This document shows, piece after piece, positions 1-4,960 of a stretch of DNA of 8,321 nucleotides. Origin of the DNA: an uncultured bacterium. GTDB taxonomy: Bacteria; Bacillota; Clostridia; Lachnospirales; Lachnospiraceae. Position 1 is the stretch's first letter; each line of letters begins with the position of its first letter. The notes beneath the pieces were generated by a model that did not search any database, was not told the origin of the DNA, and saw only the letters and a program-made list of their open reading frames with translations. The position numbers and the translations under genes are program-made. The DNA lies in the NCBI GenBank assembly GCA_937893485.1, contig CALBJL010000218.1:1-8321 (forward strand), read 5' to 3'.

Positions 1-1
1 A

Positions 2-526
2 ACAGAAAATGGGAAAACGGTGGCATATGTGAGTGGCATTGATTATGCAAAAGAACATGCTGTTACAGTGACAGTTCAAACAAATGCTATGTACCGTTCC
101 TCACCAAAGAATTTTGAATTAAATCGAAATGTTTTGGGTGTTGATAAGATGGAGCTATCAGATAATCTGTTGACGACAATTGGAAATGTAAATCCATCAA
201 TGCAAATATATCAGAAATTTGACATCGAAACAGGTGCCTTAATAAATACGTTGTATGGTTATGGCTTTATAGACATGGATGATAAAATAGCATTTGTGCA
301 AGCTCCACAACATTTTTCAGGGGTAGTAGGGTTCAATAAAATAGTAGATAGTGAAGGGAATGTTTATTATGAATCGCCGGAAAATGTCGTAATACTTAGC
401 GATTTGAGTTATAATGATGGAAGATTTGTGTTTACGGAGATGGATGTATTATCTAATGAGATTGAGAGAAAAAATATTGATATAAACGTTGGATTAAATG
501 TTGAAAGAGAACTTTATTATGAGTAA
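2..526 (+). CDS. Hypothetical protein, 5'-truncated by window edge
   Basis: The reading frame is open from the first complete codon (position 2) to a TAA at 524-526, giving 174 visible residues. The GTG at 20 has no Shine-Dalgarno site before it and the frame continues upstream, so the true start lies outside the window. I do not recognise a family. The visible part is polar and rich in short alternating hydrophobic stretches and Gly/Asn/Asp turns (for example residues reading YGYGFIDMDDKIAFV), which suggests an all-beta fold such as a propeller or sandwich. There is no transmembrane segment in the visible part. The end overlaps the start of the next gene by 8 nt (ATGAGTAA), so the two are probably translationally coupled and belong to one operon. 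Base composition is AT-rich compared with the genes from mutS2 onward. That it is a real gene is fairly sure; its function is unknown. Confidence 0.6.
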   Translation, partial: TENGKTVAYVSGIDYAKEHAVTVTVQTNAMYRSSPKNFELNRNVLGVDKMELSDNLLTTIGNVNPSMQIYQKFDIETGALINTLYGYGFIDMDDKIAFVQAPQHFSGVVGFNKIVDSEGNVYYESPENVVILSDLSYNDGRFVFTEMDVLSNEIERKNIDINVGLNVERELYYE

Positions 527-1130
527 AAAATGCATATATGCCTTATTGATTGTGATGTTCGGAGGTATGTTTGGTAGTGTAGGATGTAATGTTGCATCTG
601 ACGATACGAAAATAGCACAAATGCAAGTAGAACGTAATGAAGATATTTGGGGTATACATAGTGATTCACCAAATGGAAAGTATCGTGCAGAAACGACTGG
701 TGAAAAAGAAGTGGGTGGAAGAAGGTATCCTAATACCATGAGGGTGGTGGACTTGCAGACGGAGAAGATACTTTGGGAGGATAGTGCGTGGTTAGAAACA
801 ACGTTTCTTTGGTCGCCAGATAGTAAATATCTTGCAATTGGATATTCTGGACGTAATTGGAGTGAATGCAACGTGTTGGATGCCGCATTATGGTATGTCA
901 TACCCGATTTAGATATTCAGACCATACAGAAGCTAGCAGATAATTTGCCGGATATCTACAAAAGCGGGATTACGAAAGTGACTCCAATACGGTGGTTGGC
1001 GGACAACACAATTCTTTTAGGGGTATATTGGGATACAATCGATGGACATGCACTGATAGGAACAGTTCAGTATCAGGTAGAAACTCAAAAATACCACGAA
1101 TTAGAATGGGAATTGGTATCTGTCGGATAA
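519..1130 (+). CDS. Small predicted lipoprotein, function unknown
   Basis: This gene encodes 203 residues. I chose the ATG at 519 because it follows a weak purine-rich site (GAAAGAGA, 503-510) at a normal distance, makes a coupled 8-nt overlap with the previous gene, and puts a classic signal at the N-terminus: two lysines, a hydrophobic stretch (about residues 6-19), then SVGC with Cys about residue 22. This fits the general lipoprotein signal pattern, although Ser at -3 is not the favoured residue. An in-frame ATG at 498 would add seven residues and has no better ribosome site. The mature part contains segments like FLWSPDSKYLAIGYSG, DSPNGKYRAET and PIRWLADNTILLGVY. These resemble the blade motifs of WD40-like or TolB-like beta-propellers, but the protein is too short for a full propeller. 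Likely location is the outer face of the cell membrane. It is AT-rich and not normally part of r-protein clusters. Substrate or partner is unknown. Confidence 0.65.
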   Translation: MSKKCIYALLIVMFGGMFGSVGCNVASDDTKIAQMQVERNEDIWGIHSDSPNGKYRAETTGEKEVGGRRYPNTMRVVDLQTEKILWEDSAWLETTFLWSPDSKYLAIGYSGRNWSECNVLDAALWYVIPDLDIQTIQKLADNLPDIYKSGITKVTPIRWLADNTILLGVYWDTIDGHALIGTVQYQVETQKYHELEWELVSVG

Positions 1131-1175
1131 AAGGACAGTATACGAATGTTTCAAATGAGTTAGAGCATGCTAGAG

Positions 1176-1237
1176 AAAAATAAAAAAAATAAAAAAAGAA
1201 GTTGATTTACAGGCGCGTCCATGCTATAATGCTACTC
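1176..1237 (+). promoter_or_regulatory. Strong sigma-A-type promoter with UP-like A-tract, for rpmJ/alpha operon
   Basis: The -35 box is TTGATT (1202-1207) and the -10 box is a perfect TATAAT (1225-1230), separated by 17 bp, with an extended -10 TGC (1222-1224). An almost pure A tract (1176-1200) lies immediately upstream, where an alpha-CTD-binding UP element would sit. The transcript should start near 1236-1238, about 75 nt before rpmJ. The match to the housekeeping consensus is close to ideal and suits a gene set needed at high level. The inverted repeat CGCGTCC/GGACGCG (1214-1220 and 1238-1244) flanks the -10 box and could also act as an operator. Confidence 0.85.
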
Positions 1238-1253
1238 GGACGCGTCTGTTTTT
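1209..1253 (+). terminator. Candidate intrinsic terminator overlapping the rpmJ promoter
   Basis: Positions 1209-1220 can pair with 1238-1249 as a 12-bp, GC-rich stem containing one G-T wobble, around a 17-nt loop (1221-1237). A run of five T (1249-1253) starts at the last paired base. RNA read through from the lipoprotein gene would contain both arms and could terminate here. No other terminator is visible after 1130. The loop is long and the T-run modest, so this may be a weak or conditional terminator. The -10 box of the downstream promoter lies in the loop, so RNA started there has only the right arm and cannot form this stem. The pairing is visible in the sequence; the function is inferred. 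Confidence 0.5.
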
Positions 1254-1270
1254 GTACTACGAGTGCGTCC
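1238..1270 (+). promoter_or_regulatory. 5'-terminal hairpin in the rpmJ leader
   Basis: GGACGC (1238-1243) is complementary to GCGTCC (1265-1270), and two G-U pairs (1244-1264 and 1245-1263) can extend the stem. It would form at the very 5' end of RNA started from the promoter at 1202-1230. The same right-hand arm is used by the candidate terminator in read-through RNA, so the two structures are mutually exclusive. A 5' hairpin may protect the operon mRNA from 5'-end-dependent decay; this role is inferred. The loop is long (17 nt or more), so stability is moderate. Confidence 0.45.
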
Positions 1271-1311
1271 GGAACCAAGTAATATAGGCGTTTAGGAAAG
1301 GAGGATTTGAG

Positions 1312-1425
1312 ATGAAAGTCAGATCATCAGTAAAACCTATCTGTGAGAAGTGCAAAGTAATCAAGAGAAAAGGTAGTATCCGTATTATCTGTGAAAATCC
1401 TAAACATAAGCAGAGACAGGGTTAA
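1312..1425 (+). CDS. rpmJ: 50S ribosomal protein L36 (bL36)
   Basis: This gene encodes 37 residues, the usual length for bL36, the smallest large-subunit protein, which binds 23S rRNA and helps organise its folding. The sequence starts MKVRSSVKPICEKC and carries Cys11, Cys14, Cys27 and His32, the complete zinc-ribbon set of the C+ paralogue. Lys and Arg are abundant throughout, as expected for an rRNA-binding protein. A strong AAAGGAGG (1297-1304) lies 7 nt before the ATG. It is the first gene after the strong promoter at 1202-1230. In related genomes infA usually sits directly upstream, but here two unrelated genes occupy that place, so rpmJ heads its own transcription unit. The gap to rpsM is unusually long (282 nt) and structured. 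Confidence 0.96.
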   Translation: MKVRSSVKPICEKCKVIKRKGSIRIICENPKHKQRQG

Positions 1426-1707
1426 TTACCACCGCTTCTGAGCGGAAGCAGACATTATGGCGGCTGTCAGCGGATGATTATCTTAAGTCCGCTGATTCAT
1501 AATAAACAGCTATACGGCTGGAAGATATTTCCTTACATACCGAGAGGGAGATCTTCAAAAGTAGAACATTTGTAATAAGTAATTTAAGAAAAGCAGGATG
1601 TCACCATCCGGGGCTATACACACATTTCAGGCCGGGCGACCGGAGCTGTATAGAAACGGAGACTGTGACAGATATTTACGAAAAATCAAACGGAGGTGTC
1701 AATACAC
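1426..1707 (+). promoter_or_regulatory. Structured 282-nt leader before rpsM, candidate r-protein autoregulatory RNA
   Basis: No convincing gene is present; the stretch is dense in inverted repeats. Visible pairings are: CCGCT 1432-1436 with 1441-1445; ATTATG 1454-1459 with CATAAT 1498-1503 enclosing a perfect 8-bp stem TCAGCGGA 1467-1474 with 1488-1495; GCTG 1463-1466 with CAGC 1507-1510, which crosses the ATTATG stem and so could form a pseudoknot, or CAGC with GCTG 1517-1520 instead; GAAGAT 1521-1526 with 1551-1556; GGATG 1596-1600 with 1605-1609; and CTATACA 1614-1620 with 1647-1653, enclosing CCGG/CCGG (1632-1643) capped by a GCGA (GNRA-type) loop. None is followed by a T-run. Near the rpsM start, TGACA 1666-1670 can pair with TGTCA 1697-1701 beside the SD. 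In E. coli, S4 represses the alpha operon through a pseudoknot at the rpsM start, and rpsD is in this operon too. The same logic is plausible here but unproven; the RNA is not an evident match to the E. coli element. Confidence 0.6.
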
Positions 1708-2076
1708 ATGGCTCGTATCGCAGGTGTAGATTTACCAAGAGAAAAACGTGTAGAAATCGGATTAACTTACATCTATGGAATCGGTAGAGTAAGTGCGACT
1801 AAGATTTTAGAGCAGGCAAATGTTAATCCTGATACTCGCTGCAGAGACTTAACAGATGATGAGGTTAAGGCTATCAGTGCTGTTATCGATGAGACTATGA
1901 CAGTAGAAGGTGATCTTCGTAGAGAGATCGCTCTGAACATCAAGAGATTACAGGAGATCGGATGCTATCGTGGTATCCGTCATAGAAAAGGTCTTCCCGT
2001 GCGTGGTCAGAAGACAAAGACCAATGCGCGTACACGTAAGGGACCGAAGAGAACTGTAGCAAACAAGAAGAAGTAA
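1708..2076 (+). CDS. rpsM: 30S ribosomal protein S13 (uS13)
   Basis: This gene encodes 122 residues, the normal family length. uS13 sits in the head of the small subunit, contacts the P-site tRNA and forms bridges to the large subunit. The sequence opens MARIAGVDLPREKRVEIGLTY and contains the helix-two-turns-helix region (YIYGIGRVSATKIL), the conserved C-terminal RGIRHRKGLPVRGQ(K)TKTNARTRKG block and a lysine-rich tail. The ATG at 1708 is chosen over an in-frame GTG at 1696 because that GTG is part of the SD sequence GGAGGTG (1692-1698), which is 9 nt before the ATG, and because the family starts with MARIAG. It is followed after 32 nt by rpsK in the standard alpha-operon order. Translation may be controlled by the structured leader just upstream. 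Confidence 0.97.
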   Translation: MARIAGVDLPREKRVEIGLTYIYGIGRVSATKILEQANVNPDTRCRDLTDDEVKAISAVIDETMTVEGDLRREIALNIKRLQEIGCYRGIRHRKGLPVRGQKTKTNARTRKGPKRTVANKKK

Positions 2077-2108
2077 TATATATTTTGAAGAAAGTAGGTT
2101 AGTTTAGC

Positions 2109-2504
2109 ATGGCGAAAAAAGTTGCAAAAAAAGTAACAAAAAAGCGCGTAAAGAAAAACGTTGAACGCGGACAGGCACACATTCAGTCATCTTTCAATAA
2201 CACAATCGTAACTCTTACAGATACTGAAGGTAACGCATTATCATGGGCGAGTGCTGGTGGTCTTGGATTTAGAGGTTCAAAGAAATCTACTCCCTATGCT
2301 GCACAGATGGCAGCAGAGACAGCTACCAAGGCTGCTCTGGTACATGGATTAAAGACAGTTGACGTTATGGTTAAGGGACCTGGTTCAGGTCGTGAGGCAG
2401 CTATCCGTGCGCTTCAGGCTTGTGGTCTGGAGGTTACATCTATCACTGACGTAACTCCGGTACCTCATAATGGATGTCGCCCGCCCAAACGTAGAAGAGT
2501 TTAA
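2109..2504 (+). CDS. rpsK: 30S ribosomal protein S11 (uS11)
   Basis: This gene encodes 131 residues, a typical length. uS11 lies in the platform of the small subunit, beside the mRNA exit channel and the Shine-Dalgarno helix. After a lysine-rich N-terminal tail come the family landmarks: the HIQSSFNNTIVTLTD segment, GNALSWASAGGLGFRGSKKSTPYAAQ, the VKGPGSGREAAIRAL motif and the C-terminal DVTPVPHNGCRPPKRRRV. The ribosome site before the ATG is weak (AGTAGG at about 2094-2099), unlike the strong sites of rpsM and rpsD, so translation may depend partly on ribosomes arriving from rpsM. It is separated from rpsD by 18 nt carrying a consensus SD. Confidence 0.97.
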   Translation: MAKKVAKKVTKKRVKKNVERGQAHIQSSFNNTIVTLTDTEGNALSWASAGGLGFRGSKKSTPYAAQMAAETATKAALVHGLKTVDVMVKGPGSGREAAIRALQACGLEVTSITDVTPVPHNGCRPPKRRRV

Positions 2505-2522
2505 TTAGGAGGTATTATTAAG

Positions 2523-3116
2523 ATGGCAGTTAATAAAGTACCTGTTCTGAAAAGATGCAGATCTCTTGGCTTAGAGCCGAGTTATTTAGGATATGATAAG
2601 AAGTCTAATCGTAATTTAGTAAGAGCAAACCGCAAGGTGTCTGAGTACGGTTTACAGCTTCGTGAGAAGCAGAAAGCTAAATTCATCTATGGCGTATTGG
2701 AGAAGCCTTTCCACAACTACTATGAGAGAGCTGATCGTATGAAGGGCATGACCGGTACCAACCTGATGACAATACTGGAGTCCAGACTGGACAATGTTGT
2801 TTTCCGTCTTGGCTTTGCCAGAACCAGAAGAGAGGCTAGACAGATCGTTGACCACAAGTTCGTATTAGTAAACGGCAAGCAGGTAAACATCCCCTCTTAT
2901 CTCGTAAAGGCTGGCGATACCATCGAGATTCGTGAGAAGAGCAAGAACATCCAGAGATTTAAAGATATCAAGGAGTCTACAAACGGAAGATTAGTTCCCG
3001 AGTGGTTAGATGTTGATTCTGAGAATTTACAGGGAACTGTAAAAGAGTTACCGACTCGTGAAATGATCGATGTACCGGTAGACGAGATGCTCATCGTCGA
3101 GTTATACTCTAAGTAA
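2523..3116 (+). CDS. rpsD: 30S ribosomal protein S4 (uS4)
   Basis: This gene encodes 197 residues, normal for bacterial S4, one of the first proteins to bind 16S rRNA at the five-way junction of the 5' domain. The N-terminal region (about 1-86) contains the basic VLKRCRSLGLEPSY start and the YGLQLREKQKAKFIYGVLE segment. An S4 RNA-binding domain follows at about 87-150 (RLDNVVFRLGFARTRREARQ then FVLVNGKQVNIPSYLVKAGD). Only one Cys (residue 12) is present, so this is the zinc-free form. A consensus AGGAGG (2507-2512) precedes the ATG by 10 nt. In several bacteria S4 represses its own operon, and its place inside the alpha operon makes it the natural candidate effector for the rpsM leader. Its stop codon lies within a 12-bp hairpin (3106-3134). 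Confidence 0.97.
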   Translation: MAVNKVPVLKRCRSLGLEPSYLGYDKKSNRNLVRANRKVSEYGLQLREKQKAKFIYGVLEKPFHNYYERADRMKGMTGTNLMTILESRLDNVVFRLGFARTRREARQIVDHKFVLVNGKQVNIPSYLVKAGDTIEIREKSKNIQRFKDIKESTNGRLVPEWLDVDSENLQGTVKELPTREMIDVPVDEMLIVELYSK

Positions 3117-3177
3117 TCTTCAATTACTTAGAGTTATGTATGCACACATACAGCTTTGGCTGTATGGCGCGTGCATA
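3106..3177 (+). promoter_or_regulatory. Tandem hairpins at the rpsD-rpoA junction
   Basis: Two strong adjacent stem-loops are visible. The first pairs 3106-3117 with 3123-3134, 12 perfect base pairs around a 5-nt loop, and includes the rpsD stop codon. The second pairs 3139-3145 with 3171-3177 (7 bp) and, inside a small internal loop, 3147-3154 with 3159-3166 (8 bp) around a TTTG loop. Neither is followed by a T-run, so they are not ordinary terminators. They may act as RNase III-type processing sites or as a barrier to 3' exonucleases, setting different amounts of S4 and alpha. The pairing is read directly from the sequence; the role is inferred. Confidence 0.7.
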
Positions 3178-3217
3178 TGCTTGCAACAACTGATATCAAT
3201 TAAGGAGGGACTTTGCA

Positions 3218-4177
3218 GTGTTCGAATTTGAGAAGCCGAAGATTGAAATAGCAGAGATTTCCGAAGACAAGAAATACGGCAGATTTGTCGTAGAACCCTT
3301 GGAAAGAGGATATGGTACAACACTGGGTAATTCTTTGAGACGAATCATGCTCTCATCATTACCGGGTGCAGCAGTCAGCCAGATCAAGATTGATGGCGTT
3401 TTACATGAGTTCAGTTCCATCCCCGGAGTAAAGGAAGATGTGACTGAGATCATCATGAACATCAAGAACCTGGCGATTAAGAATACTAGCCCGACAAACG
3501 AATCTAAAGTTGCTTATATTGAATTTGAAGGCGAAGGCATTGTGACCGCAGCAGATATTCAGGCAGATTCTGATATCGAGATCATGAATCCCGAATTAGA
3601 GATCGCACACCTGAATGGTGGACCGGACTCCAGATTATATATGGAGCTGACCATCACAACCGGTCGCGGATATGTCAGCGCAGACAAGAATAAGAGCGAG
3701 GATCTGCCGATCGGCATGATCTCCGTAGACTCAATTTATACGCCGGTAGAGCGTGTCAATCTGTCGATCGAGAATACCCGTGTCGGACAGATCACTGACT
3801 ACGATAAGCTGACATTGGATGTATATACCAATGGAACCTTAGAGCCGGACGAAGCAATCTCTCTTGCTGCTAAGGTGCTCAGCGAGCATTTGAGCCTGTT
3901 CATCGATCTGTCTGAGAATGCCCAGAAGGCAGAAGTCATGATCGAGAAAGAAGACAATGCACAGGCAAAGGTTCTGGAGATGAATATCGATGAGCTGGAG
4001 TTATCCGTGCGCTCATACAACTGTTTGAAGCGTGCCGGTATCAATACGGTTGAGGAACTGACCAACCGCACACCGGAGGATATGATGAAGGTTCGTAACC
4101 TTGGACGCAAGTCTTTAGAGGAAGTATTGGCAAAATTGAAGGAGTTAGGTCTTCAGCTTAATTCCGCAGAAGAATAG
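3218..4177 (+). CDS. rpoA: DNA-directed RNA polymerase subunit alpha
   Basis: This gene encodes 319 residues, a normal length. Alpha dimerises to scaffold beta and beta' in RNA polymerase, and its C-terminal domain contacts UP elements and activators. The N-terminal domain (about 1-230) includes the dimer and assembly motif YGTTLGNSLRRIMLSSLPG with the conserved Arg pair. After a short linker, the C-terminal domain (about 254-315) has the helix-hairpin-helix. Here Arg265, Asn268, Cys269, Gly296, Lys298 and Ser299 fall at the same numbers as the DNA-contact residues of E. coli alpha, which shows an intact UP-element-binding surface and fits the A-tract seen before the rpmJ promoter. The start is a GTG, chosen because AAGGAGGG (3202-3209) sits 8 nt before it and the family begins MFEFEKP-like. 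Tandem hairpins separate it from rpsD, and more hairpins separate it from rplQ. Confidence 0.97.
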   Translation: MFEFEKPKIEIAEISEDKKYGRFVVEPLERGYGTTLGNSLRRIMLSSLPGAAVSQIKIDGVLHEFSSIPGVKEDVTEIIMNIKNLAIKNTSPTNESKVAYIEFEGEGIVTAADIQADSDIEIMNPELEIAHLNGGPDSRLYMELTITTGRGYVSADKNKSEDLPIGMISVDSIYTPVERVNLSIENTRVGQITDYDKLTLDVYTNGTLEPDEAISLAAKVLSEHLSLFIDLSENAQKAEVMIEKEDNAQAKVLEMNIDELELSVRSYNCLKRAGINTVEELTNRTPEDMMKVRNLGRKSLEEVLAKLKELGLQLNSAEE

Positions 4178-4178
4178 A

Positions 4179-4290
4179 GGACAGCGTAGCTGTCCGATAC
4201 TTCCTGATTGGCATAGAGAATCAGGAAGACAGCAAATAATGTGGCGTTAGCCGGCATTGGTGTGATAAGTCCGATGAGCACATGTCAATG
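4179..4290 (+). promoter_or_regulatory. Series of hairpins in the rpoA-rplQ gap
   Basis: The 136-nt gap between rpoA and rplQ holds consecutive inverted repeats. GGACAGC 4179-4185 pairs with 4189-4195 (7 bp, 3-nt loop). CTTCCTGATT 4200-4209 pairs with 4219-4228 (10 perfect bp, 9-nt loop). CATTG 4255-4259 pairs with CAATG 4286-4290, enclosing TGTG 4261-4264 with CACA 4279-4282. A small GGC/GCC stem-loop (4243-4252) also exists. None has a T-run, so they are not standard terminators. mRNA processing or stabilisation, or a target for control of L17, is possible. The first stem begins one base after the rpoA stop codon. Confidence 0.6.
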
Positions 4291-4313
4291 TACCACAGAT
4301 GGAGGAAAAAATA

Positions 4314-4850
4314 ATGGCAAAGTATAGAAAGTTGGGAAAGACTTCTTCCCAGAGAAAAGCATTACTGAGAAATCAGGTAACACAGTTGATCTATAACGGA
4401 AAGATCGTTACAACAGAGGCAAGAGCAAAAGAGATCCGTAAGTGGACAGAGAAGCTCATCGCTCTGGCTGTAAAAGAGAAAGACAACTATGAGGAAGTAA
4501 CCGTAAAGGCTAAAGTTGCCCGCAAGGATGCTGACGGAAAGCGCGTAAAGGAAGTCGTAGACGGCAAGAAAGTAACCGTATATGATGAAGTAGACAAGAC
4601 AATCAAGAAGGATATGCCTTCTCGTCTGCACGCTCGTCGCCAGATGTTACAGATCCTGTATCCTGTAACAGAGGTTCCTACTGCATTAGCTGGACGCAAG
4701 AGAAATACCAAGAAGGTAGATCTTCCTGCAAAGTTATTTGATGAGATCGCACCGAAGTACGTTGACCGCAAGGGTGGTTACACCAGAATCGTTAAGATTG
4801 GTGAGCGTAAGGGTGACGGCGCTATGACCGTTGTTATCGAGCTCGTATAA
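4314..4850 (+). CDS. rplQ: 50S ribosomal protein L17 (bL17), long form with insertion
   Basis: This gene encodes 178 residues, against roughly 115-130 for most bacterial L17. bL17 binds domain III and other parts of 23S rRNA near the peptide exit site. The conserved core is intact: MAKYRKLGKTSSQRKALLRN at the start, the TTEARAKEIRKWTEKLI helix, RLHARRQ (about 104-110), and the C-terminal GGYTRIVKIGERKGDGAMTVVIELV. Between the helix and RLHARRQ there is an extra charged segment of roughly 45 residues (about 57-101, rich in Lys, Val, Glu, Asp), and another short extension lies around 118-138. The ATG at 4314 has GGAGG (4301-4305) 8 nt upstream; an in-frame ATG at 4299 overlaps that ribosome site and is rejected. 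It is the last gene of the operon, and a strong terminator follows 26 nt after its stop. Confidence 0.96.
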   Translation: MAKYRKLGKTSSQRKALLRNQVTQLIYNGKIVTTEARAKEIRKWTEKLIALAVKEKDNYEEVTVKAKVARKDADGKRVKEVVDGKKVTVYDEVDKTIKKDMPSRLHARRQMLQILYPVTEVPTALAGRKRNTKKVDLPAKLFDEIAPKYVDRKGGYTRIVKIGERKGDGAMTVVIELV

Positions 4851-4876
4851 TCGAATCAGATATTAGAATGTGTATG

Positions 4877-4913
4877 AAAATGTCCGAGACAATCACTGTC
4901 CCGGACATTTTTT
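4877..4913 (+). terminator. Intrinsic terminator of the alpha operon
   Basis: AAAATGTCCG (4877-4886) pairs with CGGACATTTT (4902-4911), and GACA (4888-4891) pairs with TGTC (4897-4900) across one A-C mismatch, leaving a 5-nt loop. The descending arm runs into a T-run (4908-4913). This is a textbook Rho-independent terminator placed just after rplQ. It should isolate the ribosomal operon from mutS2. Confidence 0.93.
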
Positions 4914-4943
4914 ATGTGATTTAATGCCAAAAAGAAAATAATA

Positions 4944-4960
4944 TGCTATACTGTTGACTA
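4944..4960 (+). promoter_or_regulatory. Extended -10 promoter at the mutS2 start
   Basis: TGCTATACT (4944-4952) is an extended -10 motif with a near-consensus -10 box (TATACT, 4947-4952). It resembles the TGCTATAAT of the rpmJ promoter. At the usual 17-bp spacing the -35 position (4924-4929) is a poor match, so the promoter would rely on the extended -10. Transcription would be expected to start at about 4958-4960, at or just before the mutS2 ATG. Confidence 0.6.

Noticed and set aside
494..901. Minus-strand reading frame opposite the lipoprotein gene
   Set aside because: It lies wholly across a better supported + strand gene with a signal peptide and has no recognisable protein features.
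992..1183. Short + strand frame running past the end of the lipoprotein gene
   Set aside because: It starts inside the lipoprotein gene in another frame, lacks a ribosome site and looks like out-of-frame translation.
1457..1477. Six-codon mini-ORF (MAAVSG) with a GGAAG upstream in the rpsM leader
   Set aside because: It is too short and its SD too weak to support a leader peptide; it overlaps a strong stem that explains the sequence better.
1696..1707. GTG at 1696 as the rpsM start
   Set aside because: The codon is part of the SD sequence itself; the ATG at 1708 has correct spacing and the family N-terminus MARIAG.
3106..3177. Hairpins after rpsD as an intrinsic terminator
   Set aside because: Neither stem is followed by a T-run, and rpoA follows with its own SD in the same operon.
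4954..4959. TTGACT as a -35 box within the mutS2 start region
   Set aside because: No -10 box follows at the right distance, and the position is already inside the start region.
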